DNA of 6,516 nt from an uncultured Flavobacteriales bacterium (lineage in GTDB: Bacteria > Bacteroidota > Bacteroidia > Flavobacteriales > BACL11), in contig CAJWUS010000076.1 in NCBI GenBank assembly GCA_913047525.1, positions 1 through 6,516 on the forward strand. The letters run 5' to 3'. How positions within the stretch are numbered: the stretch's first letter is position 1; the number at the start of each line of letters is the position of its first letter. A program made the translations under genes and the position numbers. The notes below the pieces were generated by a model that saw nothing but the letters and a program-made list of their open reading frames with translations, was not told where the DNA came from and made no database searches. Below, piece after piece: positions 1 through 6,467 of this stretch.

Positions 1-1
1 G

Positions 2-49
2 AATGATGGAAATATCTTGGGGAAAAATAAAGTAGTTCGAGTCTATTAA
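2..49 (+). CDS. Possible 3' end of an upstream gene (partial, unidentified)
   Basis: Reading from base 2, an open frame runs in from the left edge and gives the 15-residue tail NDGNILGKNKVVRVY before a TAA at 47-49. A terminator begins 9 bases later, which fits the end of a gene. A second frame (from base 3, ending in TAG at 33-35, tail MMEISWGKIK) is also open, and its codons (GGA, ATA, TCT) match the other genes here better than the TTG, GGG, CGA and GTC of the first. The same bases also resemble a tRNA 3' end (31-57). The product cannot be identified from so short a piece, and whether it is coding at all is uncertain. Confidence 0.3.
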   Translation, partial: NDGNILGKNKVVRVY

Positions 50-57
50 GGCCCAAC
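31..57 (+). other. tRNA-like 3' end (T arm plus acceptor strand), possibly a displaced tRNA fragment
   Basis: Bases 31-35 (AGTAG) pair with 43-47 (CTATT), including one G-T pair, around the canonical T loop TTCGAGT (36-42). Seven bases AAGGCCC (48-54) and an A (55) follow, where the 3' acceptor strand and discriminator of a tRNA would lie. Isoleucine tRNAs that begin with GGGCC would end this way. No anticodon arm can be folded from bases 1-30, so this is not an intact tRNA gene. It could be the displaced 3' end left when an integrative element entered a tRNA gene, a degraded tRNA, or chance resemblance inside a coding tail. The terminator just downstream fits a tRNA unit equally well. Confidence 0.25.
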
Positions 58-107
58 AAAGCGGAATCCATCTCATTTTGAGTTAGGTTTCCGCTTTTTT
101 ATTTTTT
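58..107 (+). terminator. Intrinsic terminator of the upstream transcription unit
   Basis: AAAGCGGAATCC (58-69) pairs with GGTTTCCGCTTT (86-97), giving a 12-bp stem with one T-T mismatch. The stem runs into six T (95-100), followed by ATTTTTT (101-107). The apical part contains a smaller hairpin, CTCA/TGAG (72-75/79-82) around TTT. There is no T tract on the other strand, so it should act only on plus-strand transcription. It insulates the efflux operon from whatever lies to the left. Confidence 0.85.
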
Positions 108-124
108 CTAAATAAATATCATAA

Positions 125-158
125 TGTTAGTTAGTATTCACTAACTTTTATATCTTTG
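125..158 (+). promoter_or_regulatory. Bacteroidota-type promoter of the efflux operon
   Basis: TATCTTTG (151-158) is an exact match to the TAnnTTTG -7 element used by the primary sigma factor of Bacteroidota. The matching -33 element (a TTG-like motif) should lie about 20 bases upstream, where only a weak TGTTAG (125-130) is seen, so the upstream half is poor. The operator palindrome occupies the spacer between the two elements. Transcription would begin close to 161-165, at or within a few bases of the ATG at 163. No other promoter is apparent before any of the downstream genes, so it should drive the whole operon. Confidence 0.7.
129..146. promoter_or_regulatory. Inverted-repeat operator, probable TetR-type binding site
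   Basis: AGTTAGT (129-135) and ACTAACT (140-146) are perfect 7-base inverted arms around the spacer ATTC, giving an 18-bp palindrome. GTTAGT also occurs once more in register 4 bases to the left (126-131), so the left arm is partly duplicated. The site lies just upstream of the -7 element and 17 bases before the repressor's start codon. This is where an autoregulating TetR protein encoded first in its operon would be expected to bind and block RNA polymerase. The palindrome is seen directly; the assignment to the adjacent repressor is inferred from position. Confidence 0.75.
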
Positions 159-162
159 CCAC

Positions 163-738
163 ATGAATTTCACAAAAAGGCAAATAGAAATACTGGATGT
201 TTCAAAAGATCTGATAGGTACAAAAGGTATCCAAAATTTAACTATCAAAAATATAGCTAACAAGATGTCCTTCTCAGAACCGGCTATTTATCGACATTTT
301 AAAGATAAAACAGAAATAATTAAATCCGTTCTGCTCTTCCAGAGAGAAATAATAAGAAATGGTATTTTTAGTATCTTAAAATTGGATATCTCCTCAATAG
401 AAAAACTAAAAGCTATAATATATTTTCAATTCAATCATTTTCAGGAAAACCCTTCTATTATTACTATAATTTTCTCAGAAAGTAGCTTTCAGTACTTTAT
501 CTCAGATGTAATACAGAAAATGATAAAGAAAAGAAATCAAAGACTCATACAGATACTTAAAGAAGGACAAGAAGAAGGATCTATTCGAATTGATATTTCA
601 GCTGAACAAATAGCTATCATAATAATGGGAAGCATGAGGTTAACTGTGCTAAACTGGAAGCTAAGTAACTTTGATAGCAACCTTAAAAAAGAAGGAGAAA
701 AGATTTGGAAAACAATAGAAAAATTAATTAAAAAATGA
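163..738 (+). CDS. TetR/AcrR-family transcriptional regulator, probable repressor of the operon
   Basis: This 191-residue protein has the usual size for the family. The N-terminal DNA-binding domain (about residues 5-57) is clear: a first helix with RQIEILDVSKDLI, then LTIKNIANKMSFSEPAIYRHF (about 26-46), whose last part (SEPAIYRHF) is the recognition helix with the family's Y-x-H-F signature, followed by the KDKTEII turn into helix 4. The rest (about 60-191) is the helical ligand-binding and dimerisation domain. Its late segment, MGSMRLTVLNWKLSNFD (155-171), is of a type common in Bacteroidota regulators next to pumps. The start at 163 is chosen because it gives a complete domain and the next Met (residue 35) would destroy it. 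There is no ribosome binding site, since the -7 element ends 4 bases before the ATG. The stop overlaps the adaptor's start (ATGA, 735-738). It probably binds the palindrome at 129-146 and is released by a pump substrate; the ligand is unknown. Confidence 0.92.
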   Translation: MNFTKRQIEILDVSKDLIGTKGIQNLTIKNIANKMSFSEPAIYRHFKDKTEIIKSVLLFQREIIRNGIFSILKLDISSIEKLKAIIYFQFNHFQENPSIITIIFSESSFQYFISDVIQKMIKKRNQRLIQILKEGQEEGSIRIDISAEQIAIIIMGSMRLTVLNWKLSNFDSNLKKEGEKIWKTIEKLIKK

Positions 739-1895
739 AAATAAGAAAACTATTAATCATAATTGTAAGCGCACTAATATTAGCAGCTTTCATGCTTGTA
801 TCATCAATAAGTTATAATATGGGTATGAGCTATGGAGAAGAAAATGCTGAAACAATAAGAAAAGCAAGAGTTACAGACTCTATGGTTCATGAAAAAACAA
901 TTAAGTCAGTCTCAGTAAGAAAAGTTAGAAATACAAGCCTACAATCTAAAATAAGCAGCTCCGGTAGAGTTGTTTCATTAAATAACATCAGTATCTCATC
1001 TGAAGTTAGTGGAAAGTTAGAAGGAAACTTCTCAATTAAAAAAGGAACTAAATTCCGTAAAGGTGATATTTTATTCAAAGTTAAAAGTACCGATATTGAA
1101 CTTTTAGCTAATGCTAAAAAAAGTAATTTTATGAATCTACTTTCTTCTAACCTGGCAGATATAAAACTAGATTTTCCTCCAGAATATACTAAATGGGATG
1201 AGTTCTTTAATTCTATCTCTTTAAGCTCCCCTATTTCAGATTTCCCTGAGACTACTACATCAAAAGAAAAGAACTTTATTATCTCAAGAGGAATTATGGC
1301 AGAATACTTATCAGTAAGATCAGATGATGAAAAATTGAAAAAATATACAGTTCGTGCCACTTTTACTGGTGTTATTTCGAAATCATACACCGATATAGGA
1401 GCAAATGTAAATATGGGAAGCCCTGTAATTGATGTTATAAGAAACGGAAATATGGAGGTTGAACTTGCAGTAAGTACTTCAGAAATTGACTTTATAGAAT
1501 TAGGAAGTAAAGTTAGCTTAACTGATGGAACAAATACATTTAAAGGTTCTGTTATCAGAAAAGGAAATTTTATAAATGAAAACACACAAAATATATCAGT
1601 TTTTGTATCAATCAATTCTGATACAGATTTCCTTTATAATGGAATGTATCTTGATGCAACAATATCTTCAATCACAACAAATAATGTATGTAAGATACCA
1701 AGAAGAGCTATTTTCTCAAAAAACAAAATATTTATTGTAAATGCAGAAAATAAATTAGAGATATTTGATTTAAACATAATCTCCACCCAAGGGAATAATG
1801 TGATAGCAGATAATATTATCAATAATACATTGATTGTAAGCGAACCACTTATTGATACCAAAGAAGGAACTATTGTAAATCCAATTATAAAATAA
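735..1895 (+). CDS. RND efflux periplasmic adaptor (membrane fusion protein, HlyD/AcrA type)
   Basis: This 386-residue protein links an inner-membrane RND pump to a TolC channel. An N-terminal hydrophobic segment (about 5-27) serves as signal anchor; no lipobox cysteine is present, so it is membrane-anchored and not a lipoprotein. The first half of the lipoyl domain is about 77-121 (GRVVSLNNISISSEVSG, KKGTKFRKGDILFKV) and the second half about 204-236 (YTVRATFTGVISKSYTDIGANV, then GSPVIDV). The beta-barrel domain is about 238-312 and a short membrane-proximal domain ends the protein. The 80 residues between the lipoyl halves, where a long alpha-hairpin is expected, hold a proline- and aromatic-rich piece (DFPPEYTKWDEFF, 146-158, and PISDFPETT) flanked by two modest helices. 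I recall this layout from Bacteroidota adaptors. The start overlaps the repressor's stop by 4 bases, and the stop is one base before the pump's ATG. The substrate cannot be inferred. Confidence 0.92.
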   Translation: MKIRKLLIIIVSALILAAFMLVSSISYNMGMSYGEENAETIRKARVTDSMVHEKTIKSVSVRKVRNTSLQSKISSSGRVVSLNNISISSEVSGKLEGNFSIKKGTKFRKGDILFKVKSTDIELLANAKKSNFMNLLSSNLADIKLDFPPEYTKWDEFFNSISLSSPISDFPETTTSKEKNFIISRGIMAEYLSVRSDDEKLKKYTVRATFTGVISKSYTDIGANVNMGSPVIDVIRNGNMEVELAVSTSEIDFIELGSKVSLTDGTNTFKGSVIRKGNFINENTQNISVFVSINSDTDFLYNGMYLDATISSITTNNVCKIPRRAIFSKNKIFIVNAENKLEIFDLNIISTQGNNVIADNIINNTLIVSEPLIDTKEGTIVNPIIK

Positions 1896-1896
1896 G

Positions 1897-4800
1897 ATGA
1901 AAAAGTTAATTGCTTATTTTATAAAATATCCAATCTATGCTAATGCAGTGATAATTATTACTGCTATAGCTGGTATTTTGAGTTTTGTAATGATGCCTCA
2001 ATCATTCTTTCCGGAACTACCCCCTAATAGAGTTTATGTAAATGTATCGTATCCTGGAGCTTCACCAGAAGAAATTGAAGAAGGAATTACTACCAGAATT
2101 GAGGAATCATTAAACGGAATTGAAGGTCTAGAAGAAATTACCTCTGCCTCATCAGAAAATATGTCAAGGGTTACTGTTGAGGTTTATGAAGGTTTTGATA
2201 TTGATGAGGTTTTACAAGATGTAAAAAACTCTGTTGATGCGATTTACTCTTTCCCTCAAGGAGCCGAAAAACCAACCATTCAAAAGCAAAAGTCAAGAGG
2301 AATGGGAGGAATGGGTAATATGGTAGGTTATTATGCTCTAAATGGACCTGATGATTTGTGGTTACTTAAAGAAAAATCAGATAAAATAGAACAAGATTTA
2401 CTCAATGATGATGAAATAAGTCAAATACAAGTTATCGGATATGCTCCAATAATTATCTCTGTAGAAATTGATGAAGAACAATTATTAAGATATAAGCTAA
2501 CTTTTGATATAATTTCTGCAGCAATTAAAAGGAGTAATATAGATATCTCTGGTGGTAGTGTAAAAACTCAAAAAGATGAAATTATTATTCGATCTAATAA
2601 CAGAAAGACCACTGCAGAAGAAATACAAGAAATTGTTGTCTTTTCTGATAGAAATGGAGATATCACTAGATTAAAAGATCTAGCCAAAGTAGAAGTCGAA
2701 TTCTCTGATATCCCTATAATGTCCTATGTTAACGGAAAAAGGTCCATTAGTTTTTTAATTAAAAAAACTCCTGAAGAAGATATTAAAAAGATAGCCTCTT
2801 CCATTGAAAGTTATATTAAGGCATTCAATGCAGAAAATGAAGGATATGAGATTATTACACTATTTCAATTCTCAGATATGCTTGACCAAAGAATTGAGAC
2901 CCTAAGTAAAAATTTAATTATAGGTCTATTATTAGTATTAGTAATCTTAGGACTATTTCTTTCATTCAGGCTGTCATTATGGGTAGCTTTTGGTATTCCT
3001 TTTTCATTTGTTGGTATGATCTCTATTGGATTATTATATGGTATGACTATCAATATGATTTCATTATTTGGTATGATTTTGGTTGTTGGAATACTTGTTG
3101 ATGATGGAATTGTAATTGCAGAAAACATTTATAGCCATTTCGAAAGAGGGAAAAGCCCAATGAAAGCTGCACTGGATGGAACTATGGAAGTTGTTACTCC
3201 TGTTTTAACATCTGTACTTACAACCGTTTTTGCTTTTTCTACACTTCTTTTTGTTGGTGGACAAATGGAAATGATGCAGGAAATGGCATTTAGTGTAATT
3301 GCTGCTCTCCTATTCTCTCTAATTGAAGCCTTTTTAGTTCTACCTTCGCATTTAGCCTACAAGAGAGTTCTACAAGAAGAATCTACTTCATTTTTTAGTA
3401 AGATAAAACAAAAAGTAGAGAAGTTAGTAGTGAAACTAAGAAACAAGTATAGTAAGATAAACACCAGATTTGTAAAAAACTACAGAAGACACGTTTGGAC
3501 TCCTTTTATATTTATAATTTTAATACTAATACTATTTATTAGTGGAGTCATTAGATGGACTTTCTTTCCCTCTATACCTTTTAATGAAGTAAAAATTGAG
3601 TTTTCATATAAACCTGGTGAAAGAGAATTCCGGACAGAAAAATTCCTTTGGTATTGTGACTCAATAATAAATGACTATCATAAAGAAATAATTGAAGAAT
3701 ACAATGATACTATAATTACTGATATTTCATTAACTGTTGGTTTTACAGAGAATCTAGGTGTTTCGGGTCCTCATGTAGGTTCTATAAGACTAAATACTAA
3801 AGAAAATGACCTTATCTCAACAATTGAGATTTCAAATGAGATACAAAGAAGAATACATCCTGACTCTATTGCATTAATGGAAAAAATATCTGTTGGTGGA
3901 ATGCAACAATTCGGTAAAGAGGTTTCAATATCATTACAATCAGAAAATGATACAGAACTAAAAGAATCCGTAAACTGGTTAAAAGAAAAAATATCCGGCA
4001 TCAATATGGTAAAAGAAGTAATGGATAATGGTGGGGTTGGAAATAGAGAAATTCATCTTACTCTTAAAAAGAAAGCTTATGCCCTTGGACTTAATGAGGT
4101 TACTGTATTAAAGCAAATAAGACAAGGATTCTTTGGGGAGGAAGTTCAGAGATTAATTATTGGAAGAGATGAGGTGAAAATATGGCTCAGATATCCTGAA
4201 GAAAACAGAAACAGTATAGAAGACTTAAATAAAGTAAAAATTAAAACCTTATCAGGAGCTTTAATACCTCTTGAGGAAGTTGCAAATTATGAGTACAAAA
4301 GAGGAAGAGTAAAAATAAATCATATTAACGGAACTAAAGAAATTCGTGTTGATGCCTCACTTTATAATGCTGAGTTTTCTGGAGAAGTAAATGAACAAAT
4401 TGAAAAAGAATACCTCAGCAACATTAAAATGTTCTTCCCTAATGTTTCTTATAAAGTAATGGGACAAGCAGAGAATGCAGCCGATAGCGGGAAAAGATTA
4501 GGGATTGCATTCTTAATAAGTATTATTCTTATTGTACTAACTATCTCATTAAACTTCAAATCATTTTATCAAGCAAGATTAATATTAATGGTAGTTCCTA
4601 TAGGTGTATTTAGTGCTATTTTAGGACACGGAATTATTGGAAAACCTTTCTCAATTATGAGTGTATGGGGAGTTGTTGCACTTATCGGTATTTTAGTAAA
4701 TGATGCAGTAGTAATGTTGGATAAATACAACCGTAACCTTACAGATGGAATGAATATGTCTGATGCAGTAGTTGCTGCTGGTAAAAGCAGATTCAGAGCA

Positions 4801-5082
4801 ATTATACTAACCACCATAACAACCTTTGTTGGATTATCCCCATTAATTCTAGAGAAAAGTTTCCAAGCTCAATTTTTGATACCAATGGCAATATCAGTAG
4901 CTTTTGGTGTTCTTTTCGGAACAATAATACTCCTATTCTACTTCCCGTCTCTTATCATGTATTTTAATGATATCAGGCGTGCTAGATGGTGGTTATGGTA
5001 CGGAGGAGAAATACCACCAACTAAAATAGAAGTTGAGCCATATACCAAGTTACAAAAACGACAAATTGAAATAGAAGACTAA
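1897..5082 (+). CDS. RND-family efflux transporter, inner-membrane permease (AcrB-like)
   Basis: At 1061 residues this is a full-length RND pump: two repeats of six membrane helices, each with a large periplasmic loop after its first helix. Helix 1 is about 13-33, helices 2-6 about 340-486, helix 7 about 535-556 and helices 8-12 about 868-1018. Early motifs include PQSFFPELPPNRVYVNVSYPGASPEEIE (34-61), and helix 4 carries VGILVDDGIVIAEN with the paired aspartates D402-D403 that carry protons in this family. By alignment to AcrB (numbering from memory), R965 and T972 match R971 and T978, but the helix-10 Lys-Asn pair is N935-D936 here. The motif LVLPSHL at the end of helix 6 and VNDAVV in helix 10 place it in a subfamily distinct from classical AcrB. 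Methionine clusters lie at 135-142 and 457-463. A cytoplasmic tail with RWWLWYGG ends the protein. It works as a proton-driven trimer with the adaptor and channel on either side; the substrate is unknown. Confidence 0.95.
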   Translation: MKKLIAYFIKYPIYANAVIIITAIAGILSFVMMPQSFFPELPPNRVYVNVSYPGASPEEIEEGITTRIEESLNGIEGLEEITSASSENMSRVTVEVYEGFDIDEVLQDVKNSVDAIYSFPQGAEKPTIQKQKSRGMGGMGNMVGYYALNGPDDLWLLKEKSDKIEQDLLNDDEISQIQVIGYAPIIISVEIDEEQLLRYKLTFDIISAAIKRSNIDISGGSVKTQKDEIIIRSNNRKTTAEEIQEIVVFSDRNGDITRLKDLAKVEVEFSDIPIMSYVNGKRSISFLIKKTPEEDIKKIASSIESYIKAFNAENEGYEIITLFQFSDMLDQRIETLSKNLIIGLLLVLVILGLFLSFRLSLWVAFGIPFSFVGMISIGLLYGMTINMISLFGMILVVGILVDDGIVIAENIYSHFERGKSPMKAALDGTMEVVTPVLTSVLTTVFAFSTLLFVGGQMEMMQEMAFSVIAALLFSLIEAFLVLPSHLAYKRVLQEESTSFFSKIKQKVEKLVVKLRNKYSKINTRFVKNYRRHVWTPFIFIILILILFISGVIRWTFFPSIPFNEVKIEFSYKPGEREFRTEKFLWYCDSIINDYHKEIIEEYNDTIITDISLTVGFTENLGVSGPHVGSIRLNTKENDLISTIEISNEIQRRIHPDSIALMEKISVGGMQQFGKEVSISLQSENDTELKESVNWLKEKISGINMVKEVMDNGGVGNREIHLTLKKKAYALGLNEVTVLKQIRQGFFGEEVQRLIIGRDEVKIWLRYPEENRNSIEDLNKVKIKTLSGALIPLEEVANYEYKRGRVKINHINGTKEIRVDASLYNAEFSGEVNEQIEKEYLSNIKMFFPNVSYKVMGQAENAADSGKRLGIAFLISIILIVLTISLNFKSFYQARLILMVVPIGVFSAILGHGIIGKPFSIMSVWGVVALIGILVNDAVVMLDKYNRNLTDGMNMSDAVVAAGKSRFRAIILTTITTFVGLSPLILEKSFQAQFLIPMAISVAFGVLFGTIILLFYFPSLIMYFNDIRRARWWLWYGGEIPPTKIEVEPYTKLQKRQIEIED

Positions 5083-6413
5083 TGAAAAAATACATTATAT
5101 TACTATTATTTCCCAATCTACTTTTTGCCCAAAATGGGCTTAGTCTTATGGATGCAATTAAAATCGGTTTGCAAGAAAATTATGAGATACAGATTAGTGA
5201 AAAGAATCAAAAGATAAACCAGATAAATAACAATTGGGCAAATGCTGGAGCACTACCAACTATTAATCTATCAGCTAAAAAGGAAGAAGCGCTCTCAGAC
5301 CAAACAAAAAATCCAACATCATTTATGCCTTATGAGCTAAGATCAGAAGCAATAAATGGTAATGCAAATGTTAGCTGGACACTTTTTAATGGTTTTGCTA
5401 TAAGAGCAAATAAAGCAAAACTGCAAAACATAGAGGAGATCAGCAACAATAATGCTACCCTTACTATTGAAAATACCATACAAGGCATCATCTTACAGTA
5501 TTACAACTGTGTGTTACAAAAAGAAAGGTTCGAGTTATTGCAAAAAGTTGTGAAATTGGCAAAAAATCGCCTAGAATATCAGCAAACAAAATATGATATT
5601 GGCGTAAGTAGCAGAATTGATTTATTACAAATTGAGAATGCTATGCTAACTGATAGTTCAAACCTTATTATGCAACAATTAAACTATACCAATTCAGTAA
5701 AAAACCTCAACCTAACTCTTGGAAAAGATGTAGATACTAAATGGACTCTTACTGATGGGATTGATACTGAAATAAGACTATTTAATTATGAAGATTTAAA
5801 ATCTAGCACGCTTGCTAATAATACAAACATCAAAAACCAGTATTACAATATACAACTGGCTAAACAGGATATTCTCCTATCAAAAGCGGCATTTTATCCA
5901 ATGGTATCTGTTAACTCAGGGGCAGCTTACAATAAAAGCACATATGACATTGGAGAATTAGCCAATGAAATGGATAACACTGGAAAAAGTATTAATTATT
6001 TTGCTAATTTCTCAGTTAATTACAGGTTATTTAATGGTGGTAAATTGTACAATACTCTTAGAAAAGTAAAAGTGCAAAAGGAAGTTAATGAATTGCAATA
6101 CGAAAAAATAAAGAGAGAAGTCTTGCTTCAATTATCATTAACTAATGATAAATACAACAGTCGTATTACCGCCTTTAGCTTAAACCAAAAAGCATTTAAA
6201 ATTGCTGAAACAAACTACAATTTAGCAACTGATAAGCAAAAAAGAGGAACAATCAATTCTTTTATGTTAAGAGATATTGAGATTGTCTATATTAACTCTG
6301 GCATCAATGCGCAACAGTCAGCCTATAATTTGATGGAAAGTAAAATTGCGTTGCTTAAGATTACTGGTGGTATTATTCAGGATTTCAATCAACAATTTCT
6401 ATTGAAGCATTAA
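5082..6413 (+). CDS. TolC-family outer-membrane efflux channel
   Basis: This 443-residue protein is the outer-membrane exit duct of the pump and is expected to form a trimeric barrel with a long periplasmic alpha-helical tunnel. A signal peptide is clear (MKK, hydrophobic core, cleavage probably after LLFA, residue 16). The mature start QNGLSLMDAIKIGLQENYEIQI is the classic first helix of the outer-membrane efflux protein domain. The family's internal duplication is visible: VSWTLFNGFAIRANKAKL (97-114) in the first half and VNYRLFNGGKLYNTLRKV (312-329) in the second, each a beta strand leading into a long helix. The Gln/Asn/Lys-rich helical stretches (about 115-215 and 325-425) fit the tunnel coiled coils. 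There is no N-terminal lipobox, so unlike many TolC relatives it is not a lipoprotein. The ATG shares one base with the pump's stop (TAATG), and the last gene is followed by a terminator 26 bases on. Confidence 0.94.
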   Translation: MKKYIILLLFPNLLFAQNGLSLMDAIKIGLQENYEIQISEKNQKINQINNNWANAGALPTINLSAKKEEALSDQTKNPTSFMPYELRSEAINGNANVSWTLFNGFAIRANKAKLQNIEEISNNNATLTIENTIQGIILQYYNCVLQKERFELLQKVVKLAKNRLEYQQTKYDIGVSSRIDLLQIENAMLTDSSNLIMQQLNYTNSVKNLNLTLGKDVDTKWTLTDGIDTEIRLFNYEDLKSSTLANNTNIKNQYYNIQLAKQDILLSKAAFYPMVSVNSGAAYNKSTYDIGELANEMDNTGKSINYFANFSVNYRLFNGGKLYNTLRKVKVQKEVNELQYEKIKREVLLQLSLTNDKYNSRITAFSLNQKAFKIAETNYNLATDKQKRGTINSFMLRDIEIVYINSGINAQQSAYNLMESKIALLKITGGIIQDFNQQFLLKH

Positions 6414-6429
6414 CTTCTTATTAAGCACC

Positions 6430-6467
6430 CCAAAAATAAACCTACTCAAATGAGTGGGTTTTTATTT
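6430..6467. terminator. Operon terminator, probably bidirectional
   Basis: AACCTACTC (6439-6447) pairs with GAGTGGGTT (6452-6460), one T-G pair included, around the loop AAAT. The plus strand continues as TTTTT (6459-6463) and ATTTATT. On the minus strand the stem is followed by TTTATTTTTG, so the same hairpin can also end transcription of the converging gene whose stop is at 6466-6468. It lies 26 bases after the channel gene's stop. Confidence 0.87.

Noticed and set aside
1..57. A complete tRNA gene at the left edge
   Set aside because: Only the T arm and acceptor strand can be seen. Bases 1-30 do not form an anticodon stem with a 7-base loop in any register I tried, and a long variable arm did not fit convincingly either.
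1..57. The 3' end of tmRNA
   Set aside because: The acceptor strand AAGGCCC does not match the CAGCTCC type I expect for tmRNA, and there is no encoded CCA or recognisable preceding helix.
735..900. Lipoprotein signal on the adaptor
   Set aside because: The N-terminal hydrophobic segment is not followed by a cysteine; the only cysteine in the protein is near residue 319. It is read as a signal anchor.
887..1861. Two long open frames on the minus strand opposite the adaptor gene
   Set aside because: They are antisense to a clearly homologous gene, show no recognisable domain, and have no promoter or terminator of their own. They are shadows of biased AT-rich coding sequence.
2865..4817. Minus-strand open frames opposite the RND pump gene
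   Set aside because: Their translations are low-complexity Ile/Ser/Thr/Asn-rich mirrors of the pump's codons, with no family features, and they lie wholly inside an intact gene.
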